Positions 32,684 through 41,092 of a stretch of 53,260 bases of DNA are shown in pieces. Numbering within the stretch: position 1 is the stretch's first letter; each line of letters begins with the position of its first letter. The notes beneath the pieces are model-generated. The model saw nothing but the letters and a program-made list of their open reading frames with translations, was not told where the DNA came from and made no database searches. Position numbers and translations under genes: made by a program. Source of the stretch: an uncultured Rheinheimera sp. (GTDB lineage: Bacteria; Pseudomonadota; Gammaproteobacteria; Enterobacterales; Alteromonadaceae); the NCBI GenBank assembly GCA_943913835.1, contig CALTZU010000006.1, forward strand, positions 1 through 53,260, read 5' to 3'.

Positions 32684-33450
32684 GTTCACGAAATTTAATA
32701 GCGCTACAAAGTATCCTCTATAAAGAAACTAACAGATTTATGCGGATTTGGGTGCAAACTCTGGTACCACCCGCCATTACCATGACTTTGTATTTTGTTA
32801 TTTTTGGTGCTTTGGTTGGTTCCCGTATTGGTGATATGGGCGGATTTAGTTACATGGAGTTTATTGTGCCGGGTCTGATTATGATGTCGGTCATCACCAA
32901 TTCTTATTCCAACGTGGCTTCGTCTTTTTTCAGCGCTAAGTTTCAGCGCAATGTTGAAGAATTGCTGGTTGCACCTGTGCCAAACTACATCATAGTGCTG
33001 GGTTATGTAGGTGGAGGTGTGGCTCGCGGTATTCTGGTGGGCTTAATAGTGTCGTTGTTATCGCTGTTTTTTGTCGATATCAAAGTGCATCACTTGTTTA
33101 TTCTAATGTCGACAGTGGTGCTGACTGCCACTCTTTTTTCGCTGGCTGGTTTAATTAACGCTGTTTACGCCAAAACTTTTGATGACATCAGTATTATTCC
33201 TACCTTTGTGCTGACACCTTTAACTTATCTTGGCGGTGTGTTTTATTCACTAAGCTTGTTGCCAGAGTTTTGGCAATACGTGTCTAAAGTGAACCCTATT
33301 GTCTATATGGTGAACGCTTTTAGATATGGCTTTTTAGGTGTCAGTGATGTCAATCTGGTGTTTGCCTTTAGTGTCATTATTGGCTTTATTCTGGTGTTTT
33401 TTAGCTTCGCCATGTACCTGATCAACAAGGGCACAGGTCTAAGAAGCTAA
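32680..33450 (+). CDS. yadH: ABC-2 type transporter permease YadH
   Basis: A 256-residue integral membrane protein with six hydrophobic segments and an ABC-2 fold, the same length as E. coli YadH. Typical pieces are MRIWVQTLVPPAITMTLYF at the start, YMEFIVPGLIMMSVI, and PLTYLGGVFYSLSLLPEFWQ near the end. It overlaps yadG by four bases (ATGA), so both are made together. It faces the EAL-domain gene tail to tail with 37 bases between. Confidence 0.94.
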   Translation: MSSRNLIALQSILYKETNRFMRIWVQTLVPPAITMTLYFVIFGALVGSRIGDMGGFSYMEFIVPGLIMMSVITNSYSNVASSFFSAKFQRNVEELLVAPVPNYIIVLGYVGGGVARGILVGLIVSLLSLFFVDIKVHHLFILMSTVVLTATLFSLAGLINAVYAKTFDDISIIPTFVLTPLTYLGGVFYSLSLLPEFWQYVSKVNPIVYMVNAFRYGFLGVSDVNLVFAFSVIIGFILVFFSFAMYLINKGTGLRS

Positions 33451-33487
33451 GACTAAAAATGGGGGCAGATCAGTGTAGTTGGCGCTA

Positions 33488-35371
33488 CTAATTTGATCGG
33501 CCTCCATTGTCGTAATAGCGCAGCGGTACAGGTGCAGCCGGACCAAAGTAGTAGCCCTGAGCATATTTGAGACCACAGCGTTCCAATGCATCCAGCGACT
33601 GTTTGCTTTCTACCATTTCAGCAATGATCAGCAACTGAGTTTGTTTAGCAAAGGAGCTGATATGCTCAATAAAAAGCTGAGCATCGGGGTCAGTTGTAAT
33701 GAGCTCAACTAAACTGCCATGAATTTTTAAACCATCTACATGGAGTTGCAGCAGATCGGCCATACCAACACCACTGGCTACCCCAAAATCATCCAGCAGT
33801 ACTTTTGCTCCTGCTTTTTGCAGCGCCGCTATAGCATCGCGACAACGATCAAATTCTGGCAGAACCCCCGCCTCTGCCAGCTCAAAATACACCCTTTGTG
33901 GCTTGGGGTAATGCTGTAAATAATCGAGGAAAAACTGCTGTAAATCGTAGTCTAATAAGTCGCGGCAAGTGACGTTAATAGACCAGCTGACGTCTGAGGT
34001 AGCAAATTGGCTGGCGCTTTTGATAAACATCATTTTGGTCAGCTCTGAATCCAGATGGCTACGATTGACGATACTTAAAAACTGACCTGGTGTCAGAATG
34101 CTGCCGTCGCTACGTAAAATTCGTGCCAGACACTCATATTGAAAAATCTCGCCTGTGCTGATTTGTACTACTGGCTGAAAGTAGGGCACTATTTGTTCGT
34201 GACCTATGGCTTCCCGAACTTCTTTCGCCATCTTGATATTGGTGTGCAGATGTTGTTTCAGCGCCAGTAAATTGTCTGAGTACACGACCAGAGATTGCTG
34301 CTGTAAACGTGCAGTGTTAACTGCCAGCATAGCATTCTCCAGCACAACAGCTCTTGGCGATAGGGCAACACCCAAGGTAACGGTAAATAGTAGATAGGGA
34401 TCGTTTAAAACGGCTTGGGTGAAATCAAAGCTTTTTAGTTTGTCATGCATTTCGGTATCAGAGACTGCCGCAACCCGACGGATCGCCAGTTTTTCAAATG
34501 ATAAACGGTATAAACGATAAGAACGGCCAAAATGCAGTTGTAACTTCTGAATAAAGTGACTCATGGCCTGTTCCGCAATCAGAGCTCCATACAGATGGCT
34601 GACTTCGTCCAGATTATTCACCTGTAACACAGCAAGTTGACTTAAATTGCCTGCTTCATGGCGCAGATGGGCTTCTAGTGCCAACGCATTCCGTTGCCCT
34701 GAACTACGGTCTGTGGTCAGAGTGCGTCGCAAAAATGTGGCGTAACTTAAGGCTAATATGAGAGCCAGGCCAAAAAATACCGAGCCACTTAAAATCGATT
34801 GCTGCATGCTGGCCATCAGCCACTGATCCATATCCGTGATGGTGATATCAGCGCCAGCCAGATATGTAGTGCCGTTTGCGCTTTGATAAGGAATTAACAC
34901 CGAGCGGAAATGACCAAACTGGTCAACAGATTCTTCAAATACAGGAGTTATAGAGGCGAAGGCGGCTTTGTTGGCGTCGGTGGCTTCAGGGTAATAATCA
35001 TAAAAATAATTTAACTGGCCACGTAATAGATCATCTTCGGTATAACTGGAGGAGGTGAAATGCACTTTGCCATCGACCTGAATCATACTGTAGACATATT
35101 GTAATTTTAGATCCTTAGCGTAAAGACTGAGCTTTTTTGCCAATTTTAGATAGTCAGTACGGGAGATATGCTGTGGACCGCTGATATTGTCATGATACTG
35201 CTCGCCTAACAGGTAGGGGACGGCTTTGACAGCATTTATTAATTGTTGGTCTATCTGAGCCAGTTTTGTCTGATAGGTTTGTTGATACTGGTAATATACA
35301 TAACCAGCAATGGCGAGCAGATACACCAGAAGGCTGACCAGAATAAAATGTGCTGAACGGATCCGTACCAT
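33488..35371 (-). CDS. membrane EAL-domain protein with periplasmic sensor and degenerate GGDEF
   Basis: A 627-residue protein. TM1 is at about 8-28, a periplasmic Cache-like domain spans about 30-190, and TM2 is at about 193-212. A GGDEF-like region (230-365) has no GGDEF signature; SFEKLAI at 291-297 occupies roughly that place. The EAL domain (about 378-615) has variant motifs: ECLARI for EALxR, SINVTCRD, FELAEAGV, LLDDFGVASGV, GLKIHGS for KID, AEMVE and AQGYYFG. The main catalytic Glu, Asn, Asp-Asp, Lys and Gln positions still look filled, so activity is possible but not certain. No Shine-Dalgarno is obvious. It may tune c-di-GMP in response to a periplasmic ligand. Confidence 0.85.
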   Translation of the reverse strand: MVRIRSAHFILVSLLVYLLAIAGYVYYQYQQTYQTKLAQIDQQLINAVKAVPYLLGEQYHDNISGPQHISRTDYLKLAKKLSLYAKDLKLQYVYSMIQVDGKVHFTSSSYTEDDLLRGQLNYFYDYYPEATDANKAAFASITPVFEESVDQFGHFRSVLIPYQSANGTTYLAGADITITDMDQWLMASMQQSILSGSVFFGLALILALSYATFLRRTLTTDRSSGQRNALALEAHLRHEAGNLSQLAVLQVNNLDEVSHLYGALIAEQAMSHFIQKLQLHFGRSYRLYRLSFEKLAIRRVAAVSDTEMHDKLKSFDFTQAVLNDPYLLFTVTLGVALSPRAVVLENAMLAVNTARLQQQSLVVYSDNLLALKQHLHTNIKMAKEVREAIGHEQIVPYFQPVVQISTGEIFQYECLARILRSDGSILTPGQFLSIVNRSHLDSELTKMMFIKSASQFATSDVSWSINVTCRDLLDYDLQQFFLDYLQHYPKPQRVYFELAEAGVLPEFDRCRDAIAALQKAGAKVLLDDFGVASGVGMADLLQLHVDGLKIHGSLVELITTDPDAQLFIEHISSFAKQTQLLIIAEMVESKQSLDALERCGLKYAQGYYFGPAAPVPLRYYDNGGRSN

Positions 35372-35685
35372 GCAATGACTCGTAAAAAGGAACCTGAAAA
35401 CAATACCTTAATAGCTTAGCTGATTTAGTCCAGACTGACAGCTAATACTTTAATCTGATGTAAAGACCGGCTTTAAGGCGTATTTGTTGCAATCAGGCTG
35501 CGACATTCGGCAAAAATCAGCACTTTATGCTGTTCTTTGCAGCAAGATGATCGACAGATGAATTTTTTTAAAGACATTTAAATGTGCATTTAGTACAGTG
35601 ACTTCCTTTTTGACTTACTGATTTTACGGCCCGAAAACACAACAATTATAAGCCGATAATGTGACCCCGGTGAGACAGGATACGA
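35372..35685. other. divergent promoter region between EAL gene and panP
   Basis: A 314-base AT-rich gap. TATAAG at 35647-35652 is a possible -10 for panP with only a weak -35 (TTTACG, 35623-35628). AGGA at 35675-35678 lies before the panP ATG. No gene or repeat is supported. Confidence 0.45.
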
Positions 35686-37332
35686 ATGACAGAATCAAAC
35701 AAACGCCAGGCTACAGCGTCTGAAGAAGCTTTGTGGCGCATATTCACTGTGCCCGAGGCTCCGGACTCGACGCTAAGTATCATAGAGCAGAACATTTCGC
35801 AGAATCTGGCAGGCTTTTTACGCGAAAGTATTGTTGCAGTGGAAAAGCCGCTGTGGCAAATCGAGCGTGACTTTCAAGCCCATCAAATTCCGTCTGAACC
35901 CAAATTTGTCTCGGATTATGCTGAGCAAATGATGGAAAAACTGGTGGCGCATTCAGTACATACCGCAGCTCCAAGTTTTATTGGTCATATGACCTCGGCT
36001 TTGCCGTACTTTGTGTTGCCGCTGTCAAAAATGATGGTGGGTCTAAACCAGAATCTGGTGAAAATCGAAACCTCCAAAGCTTTTACGCCTTTGGAGCGTC
36101 AGGTCATCGGCATGATGCATCATCTGGTGTATGGTGAGGGCGATAGCTTTTATAAAAAATGGATGCACAGCGCCAACCATTCCTTGGGCGCATTTTGCTC
36201 AGGCGGCACCATTGCCAATATCACAGCGCTCTGGATAGCACGCAACAGGTTATTAAAAGCCGAAGGTGAATTTAAAGGCGTTGCTAAAGAAGGCTTGTTC
36301 CGTGCCATGAAATATTATGGTTACGAAGGCTTAGCTATTTTAGTCTCAGAGCGTGGTCATTATTCCTTGGGGAAAGCCGCTGATATTTTAGGTATAGGCC
36401 GCGAGTTTTTAGTACCGGTGAAAACCGATGCCAATAACAAAGTACAAATTGAAGAAATGCGCCGCGTTAGTCGTGAGTTGAATGATAAAAACATTAAAGT
36501 GATGGCCATAGTTGGGGTGGCTGGTACTACAGAAACCGGCAACGTCGACCCATTGAATGATTTAGCTGACTTAGCCACTGAATTGGGCTGCCATTTCCAT
36601 GTTGATGCAGCCTGGGGCGGGGCTACCTTGTTATCTGATAAATACCGCCATCTGCTAAGCGGTATAGAGCGTGCTGATTCAGTCACTATAGATGCGCATA
36701 AGCAAATGTATGTGCCTATGGGCGCAGGTATGGTGGTGTTTAAACACCCATCTTCGGCTCATGCGATAGAACATCATGCTGAGTATATTCTGCGTAAAGG
36801 CTCAAAAGATTTAGGCAGTCAGACGCTGGAAGGTTCGCGCCCTGGTATGGCCATGCTGGTACACGCCTGCTTACAGGTAATTGGCCGTCAGGGGTATGAA
36901 ATTCTGATCAACCGCAGTCTGGATAAAGCCCGTTATTTTGCCGGCTTAATTAAGGATCATGCAGAGTTTGAACTGATCACTGAACCTGAGCTGTGTTTAT
37001 TAACTTATCGATATGTGCCGGCAGAAGTGCAACGCGCTATGGCATTGGCTTCAGCGGAAAAACTACAGAAGTTTAATGAACTACTGAATGGGTTAACCCG
37101 TTTTATCCAGAAAACCCAAAGGGAAGAAGGCCGCTCTTTTGTCTCCCGTACCCGGATTAAACCTGAACGTTATCAGCGTCAGGACACTGTGGTGTTCCGT
37201 GTAGTGTTGGCAAATCCGCTGACTACAGATCAAATTTTATTTGATGTGCTGGAAGAACAGCAGCAAGTGGCGGCTTTGGATAAAGAGTTTTTGCCTAAGT
37301 TATTACAACTGGCTAAAGACAGCGCAGCCTAA
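35686..37332 (+). CDS. panP: PLP-dependent aspartate 1-decarboxylase PanP
   Basis: A 548-residue fold-type I PLP decarboxylase. The cofactor lysine is K339 in DSVTIDAHKQMYVPMG. The aspartate of HVDAAWGGATLL pairs with the pyridine nitrogen, and AFCSGGTIANITALWIARN holds the phosphate. The overall sequence fits the PanP family (TIGR03799), which makes beta-alanine from aspartate and replaces the pyruvoyl enzyme PanD in Vibrio and relatives. panB and panC lie only about 1.5-3 kb away without panD, supporting this role. A glutamate decarboxylase-like function is the alternative. A terminator follows. Confidence 0.92.
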   Translation: MTESNKRQATASEEALWRIFTVPEAPDSTLSIIEQNISQNLAGFLRESIVAVEKPLWQIERDFQAHQIPSEPKFVSDYAEQMMEKLVAHSVHTAAPSFIGHMTSALPYFVLPLSKMMVGLNQNLVKIETSKAFTPLERQVIGMMHHLVYGEGDSFYKKWMHSANHSLGAFCSGGTIANITALWIARNRLLKAEGEFKGVAKEGLFRAMKYYGYEGLAILVSERGHYSLGKAADILGIGREFLVPVKTDANNKVQIEEMRRVSRELNDKNIKVMAIVGVAGTTETGNVDPLNDLADLATELGCHFHVDAAWGGATLLSDKYRHLLSGIERADSVTIDAHKQMYVPMGAGMVVFKHPSSAHAIEHHAEYILRKGSKDLGSQTLEGSRPGMAMLVHACLQVIGRQGYEILINRSLDKARYFAGLIKDHAEFELITEPELCLLTYRYVPAEVQRAMALASAEKLQKFNELLNGLTRFIQKTQREEGRSFVSRTRIKPERYQRQDTVVFRVVLANPLTTDQILFDVLEEQQQVAALDKEFLPKLLQLAKDSAA

Positions 37333-37370
37333 GTCTATTCTGTGAGGCCTGAAGCAGGTCCAGCGTCATT

Positions 37371-37406
37371 AAAAAGCCCAGCCACAGCGGTGTGATTGGG
37401 CTTTTT
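37371..37406. terminator. bidirectional terminator between panP and DUF4394 gene
   Basis: AAAAAGCCCA (37371-37380) pairs with TGGGCTTTTT (37397-37406), with T-runs on both strands. It lies between convergent genes. Confidence 0.87.
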
Positions 37407-37438
37407 TATGGGAGGCCTGAGCGGTAATAACTTACCAA

Positions 37439-38314
37439 TCAGGGCTCAATCGCCATACCAAGCAGGCTCTGGCCCTTTGCTAAAGTCCCGAGCTTTTTGT
37501 TTTGTCCTGTCTGTAAATCCAGTTGATACAGAGTACTGGCAGGTTGTGCTGTTGTGGTGACCGCCATAAAACTCAGGTTACTTAAGTCGGAAATATCAAA
37601 GGAGATCTGTTGCAGCGATTGTAGTCCAAGGCTGCCTACAGTAAACAATTGGCCTGTATTAGGTGATACCGCAGGCATAGTGCCTTCTTTAGAGCCCTGT
37701 GTTACCAGCGTGCCTTGGGTTTTATCTATGGCATAGTTGGTTGTCAGCGTACTGTCTTGCTGGTTGTAGGTATAAGCTGCAGCCACTATGGTGGGTTTTT
37801 TGCCAAAGTTAGCGTCCTTGTCTGCGTAGTGCAGTTCAGGGTCAACAGAAGCTAAAGCTGCGGTTTCCGGATGCAGTCTTAAGTTTTGACCATGCTCATT
37901 CACCACCCGGATCCTGTCAGCGACAGGGTTAAAATCAAAGCCAAACTGACCTTTTTTTAACGTGCCTGCAGGTAAAACAGGGCCTGTGGCTGTCACTTTT
38001 CCTGTACCGGTATCTATGCTGTACAACTGGCCTTTGTCGGATAGAGCAAATAAAACGCCGTAAGCAACACGGTAATCTATGCCAACTAACGCCTCGCCTG
38101 TTGCCAAGCCTGAAAGTGCTTTCTGTTCGACTATTTTGTCCGGAGCTGCAACCTTCACTTTGATGAGTTGATGTGTATTATCAAGCAGCCAGAGTGTTTC
38201 ATTGCCTTTTAAAGCGGGCATAGTGGCTGCGCTCAGTCCTGAAGAGAGGCCAGCCGATAAAAGGCCAGTTGCAGCCAGCAGGGTAGAACCGAAAATCTGT
38301 TTTGTTATTTTCAT
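37439..38314 (-). CDS. exported DUF4394 protein
   Basis: A 291-residue secreted protein. I use ATG 38314, with AAGGAAGG just upstream, rather than the TTG one codon earlier. The signal peptide is cut near LSA-ATMP. The remainder is a beta-propeller-like repeat of segments such as LVGIDYRVAYGVLFALSDKG and FGFDFNPVADRIRVVNEHGQ, the latter being the signature of DUF4394 as I know it. Function is unknown. It is convergent with panP and divergent from the PspC gene. Confidence 0.85.
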   Translation of the reverse strand: MKITKQIFGSTLLAATGLLSAGLSSGLSAATMPALKGNETLWLLDNTHQLIKVKVAAPDKIVEQKALSGLATGEALVGIDYRVAYGVLFALSDKGQLYSIDTGTGKVTATGPVLPAGTLKKGQFGFDFNPVADRIRVVNEHGQNLRLHPETAALASVDPELHYADKDANFGKKPTIVAAAYTYNQQDSTLTTNYAIDKTQGTLVTQGSKEGTMPAVSPNTGQLFTVGSLGLQSLQQISFDISDLSNLSFMAVTTTAQPASTLYQLDLQTGQNKKLGTLAKGQSLLGMAIEP

Positions 38315-38516
38315 CAATCCTTCCTTTATTGCGTCAGACTGACCCTATGACAGGTCTGTGTTATGGTGGATCAGAGTCGTCACTCTGCTGCTTGTTACCA
38401 TAGTGCAGTCAGAAGGTGTTCGTAAAGGCATTCATAGTTTCTTACATCTTCATGCATTGTTAAGCTTCGCTGGCAGAGTTACTTTAGAGTTCGGGTTTAT
38501 TCAAGAGGGAAGTACG

Positions 38517-38708
38517 ATGTCAGATAAAAGCTTAGCTTTATCCAATGATAAAATGATCGCCGGAGTCTGTGGTGGTATAGCAGAGTACTTTGGCTGGTCC
38601 AGCGGTGGTGTGCGGCTAGTGTATGTATTGCTGTCGGTGTTATCCGCAGCTTTTCCCGGCATATTTGTTTATGTCATTTTGTGGTTGTTGATGCCAGGAA
38701 AAGACTAG
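38517..38708 (+). CDS. small PspC-domain membrane protein
   Basis: A 63-residue protein. I start at ATG 38517, with GAGGGA about six bases upstream; the open frame runs 53 codons further upstream without coding character. The sequence LSNDKMIAGVCGGIAEYFGW is the PspC-domain start, and the C-terminal half (about 33-58) is one transmembrane helix ending in LLMPGKD. Free-standing PspC proteins of this size are common; they may relate to membrane stress, but no other psp genes are here. Confidence 0.88.
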   Translation: MSDKSLALSNDKMIAGVCGGIAEYFGWSSGGVRLVYVLLSVLSAAFPGIFVYVILWLLMPGKD

Positions 38709-38754
38709 CAGGGTCAGAGTTTTGGCTCTGACCCGCAGTTCGTTCTTCTGAGAG

Positions 38755-39597
38755 TTAAACTTCGATATTATCAATCAGCCGCGTATTCCCCAGATAAGCA
38801 GCGGCCAGTATCACCAAAGAAGCAGTTGAGTCTGTCGCTGGTACTAACGTCTGGCGGTTAGAAATATTGATGTAATCTGCTTTAAAACCTGCTGCATTGA
38901 GCTGATCTTTGGCTTGTTGCTCTAAAACACGTAAATCACTGAAGCCCAGACTTAATTGCTGTTTCATCCACTGCAAGGTGCGATACAAAGCGGGTGCTGT
39001 AGCCCTTTGTTCTGCAGTTAAATAACCATTGCGTGAACTTAAAGCCAAGCCATCATCGGCCCTGGTTGTAGGCACACCGATAATTTCAATTGGCAGCGAC
39101 AAGTCTGAGACCATTTGGCGAATAATAGCTAATTGCTGGTAGTCCTTCTGACCAAAACAGGCAATGTCCGGCTGTACCAGATTAAATAACTTAGTGACTA
39201 TGGTGGATACGCCACGAAAATGCCCGGCACGGCTGGCACCACAGTGGTAATCGCCTAACAGCGGGACTTCCACATAAGTTTGTACATCCAGTCCTCTTGG
39301 ATAAATGACAGCTGGTGTTGGGGTAAATACTGCATCTGCTCCGTGCTCCGTCAGTCCTTTGCAATCCTGCTCTAAAGTGCGTGGGTACTTGTCCAAATCT
39401 TCATGAGCACCAAACTGCATCGGATTAACAAAAATACTGACAATGACTCTGTCTGCTCTTTGTTTGGCTGTGTCGACTAATTGCAGATGACCCTGATGTA
39501 GGTTACCCATGGTTGGAACGAATGCGATGCGTTCGCCGGCGCTACGCCATTGACGAATCAGAGCACGAAGCTGGGCAATATCCTGAATCATTAACAT
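38755..39597 (-). CDS. panC: pantothenate synthetase
   Basis: A 280-residue cytosolic ligase that joins pantoate and beta-alanine using ATP. The HIGH-type motif is HQGH (34-37) in PTMGNLHQGHLQL. FVNPMQFG, FGQKDYQQLAIIRQMV and LALSSRNGYL (the KMSKS-equivalent) are family landmarks. It follows panB by 12 bases. In E. coli panD is close by, but here the next gene is PspC on the other strand, so beta-alanine is likely supplied by the nearby panP product. Confidence 0.97.
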   Translation of the reverse strand: MLMIQDIAQLRALIRQWRSAGERIAFVPTMGNLHQGHLQLVDTAKQRADRVIVSIFVNPMQFGAHEDLDKYPRTLEQDCKGLTEHGADAVFTPTPAVIYPRGLDVQTYVEVPLLGDYHCGASRAGHFRGVSTIVTKLFNLVQPDIACFGQKDYQQLAIIRQMVSDLSLPIEIIGVPTTRADDGLALSSRNGYLTAEQRATAPALYRTLQWMKQQLSLGFSDLRVLEQQAKDQLNAAGFKADYINISNRQTLVPATDSTASLVILAAAYLGNTRLIDNIEV

Positions 39598-39609
39598 AAA
39601 AAGCAGACC

Positions 39610-40401
39610 TTAAAAGCTATGTTCCGGACCAGGAAACTGGCCTTGTTTTACATCCTGAATGTACTTGCCGATGGCTTGTTTAATGTCACCGGTTTCCTGC
39701 AGGAAATTTTTGGAGAATTTTGGAATGTAACCCGAACTGATGCCCAATAAATCGTGCATCACTAAAATCTGGCCATCGGTGTCTTTACCTGCGCCTATAC
39801 CGATCACTGGGATCACCAGAGCTTTGGAGATACGTTCTGCCAAAGCGGCAGGGATACACTCTACTACTAAGAGCTGAGCTCCTGCTTCTTGTAAAGCTAT
39901 GGCCTGTTGCACCATTAAATCTGCTGCCTGTTCGTCACGGCCCTGAACTTTAAAGCCACCAAATACGTGCACGGACTGAGGAGTTAAACCTAAATGACCA
40001 CAAACCGGGATACCACGTTCAGTCAGAGCTTTGATGGTAGGTAACAGGAAATCACCTCCTTCAAGTTTGACCATATTGGCACCGGCCTGCATCAGAGGCG
40101 TGGCGTTTTGCATCGCCTGTTCCACTGTGGCGTAACTCATAAAAGGCATATCGGCGATGACAAAAGCCATCGGTGCGCCAGCGCGGACGCAGCGGGTGTG
40201 GTAGGCAATTTCAGTTGTAGTCACAGGCAAAGTATCGCTATGACCTTGTAATACCATGCCCAGGGAGTCACCAATTAAAATAACTTCAACACCAGCATCG
40301 GCAAACAATTTAGCGAAACTGGCATCATAAGCCGTTAAAGCGGTAATTTTTTCGCCTTTTTGTTTTAACTTCAGTAATTGAGCAGTGGTAATTTTTGCCA
40401 T
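39610..40401 (-). CDS. panB: ketopantoate hydroxymethyltransferase
   Basis: A 263-residue enzyme (E. coli PanB 264) transferring a hydroxymethyl group to ketoisovalerate. I start at ATG 40401, giving MAKITTAQLLKLKQKGEKIT, the conserved family start; a longer frame of 40 codons runs into the dispersed repeat upstream. Motifs include GDSLGMVLQGHSDTLPVT, VKLEGG, and IGIGAGKDTDGQILV. The first of the panB-panC pair, it is separated from folK by 205 bases filled largely with the repeat at 40491-40606. The Shine-Dalgarno (GAGAG) is weak. Confidence 0.96.
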   Translation of the reverse strand: MAKITTAQLLKLKQKGEKITALTAYDASFAKLFADAGVEVILIGDSLGMVLQGHSDTLPVTTTEIAYHTRCVRAGAPMAFVIADMPFMSYATVEQAMQNATPLMQAGANMVKLEGGDFLLPTIKALTERGIPVCGHLGLTPQSVHVFGGFKVQGRDEQAADLMVQQAIALQEAGAQLLVVECIPAALAERISKALVIPVIGIGAGKDTDGQILVMHDLLGISSGYIPKFSKNFLQETGDIKQAIGKYIQDVKQGQFPGPEHSF

Positions 40402-40490
40402 TTTTCTCTCATCCGACCACAAGGGAGTAATTCGGGGCGCACCTTGGCATAAAAAAACGCCAACGGCAAGTTGTCCATCTTCTATATAAC

Positions 40491-40606
40491 CAAGTAACCT
40501 GGAGTTGCAGAGCGGCGACAAGCCAGTGAGACCCCAGGAGCATAGTTACCTATGTGACTGGGGCGAGATGGCGCAGTCAACAAAGCTGCAGCTTCAAGTA
40601 TGACTG
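40491..40606 (+). repeat. dispersed ~120-bp repeat family, full copy between folK and panB
   Basis: It starts CAAGTAACCTGGAGTTGCAG, has the central palindrome CCCCAG-GAG-CATAG-ttac-CTATG-TGA-CTGGGG, and ends AAGCTGCAGCTTCAAGTATG right at the folK stop (40607). Loop bases differ from the 16501 copy (ttac versus tcca) while the stems are kept. Confidence 0.8.
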
Positions 40607-41092
40607 TTATAGACGAGTCAGGCCGTTTAAAGGCACAGTCGTCAGTAACTCTGTCAGTCTGGTGCCATCAGGTAATACTAAGTCTGAGTTTAGTTCTGCC
40701 AGTGGATAAAGCACGAACTCGCGTTGCTTCATACCGTAATGCGGCACAATGAGGCGCTCAGTCTGGATCACAGCATTGCCAAACAACAGAATATCTAAAT
40801 CCAATGTACGTGGGCCCCAGCGTTCATCTTTACGCTGCCGGCCTTGCTCCAGCTCAATCTGCTGCAGTTCAGTCAACAAATCGTCCGCAGCTAAACGGGT
40901 CGTAAGAGCGGCGACTGCATTAACGTAATCCGGCTGGTCCTGTGGCCCCATAGGTTTGGAACCATAGAAAGAGGACACTTGAACAAGTTTTGTGTCTTTG
41001 ATGTTCTGCAAAGCCAGGACCGCACGCTCTAACTGTTGTACAGGCTGAGCTAAATTTGCGCCCAGCCCTAAATAAACCAGAATATCAGCCAT
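40607..41092 (-). CDS. folK: HPPK, folate pyrophosphokinase
   Basis: A 161-residue enzyme that transfers pyrophosphate from ATP to hydroxymethyl-dihydropterin in folate synthesis. It starts VYLGLGANL and carries the signature RWGPRTLDLDIL (91-102) with metal-binding D98 and D100. Its start overlaps the pcnB 3' end by eight bases, as in the usual gammaproteobacterial dksA-gluQ-pcnB-folK order. A repeat lies directly at its stop. Confidence 0.96.
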   Translation of the reverse strand: MADILVYLGLGANLAQPVQQLERAVLALQNIKDTKLVQVSSFYGSKPMGPQDQPDYVNAVAALTTRLAADDLLTELQQIELEQGRQRKDERWGPRTLDLDILLFGNAVIQTERLIVPHYGMKQREFVLYPLAELNSDLVLPDGTRLTELLTTVPLNGLTRL

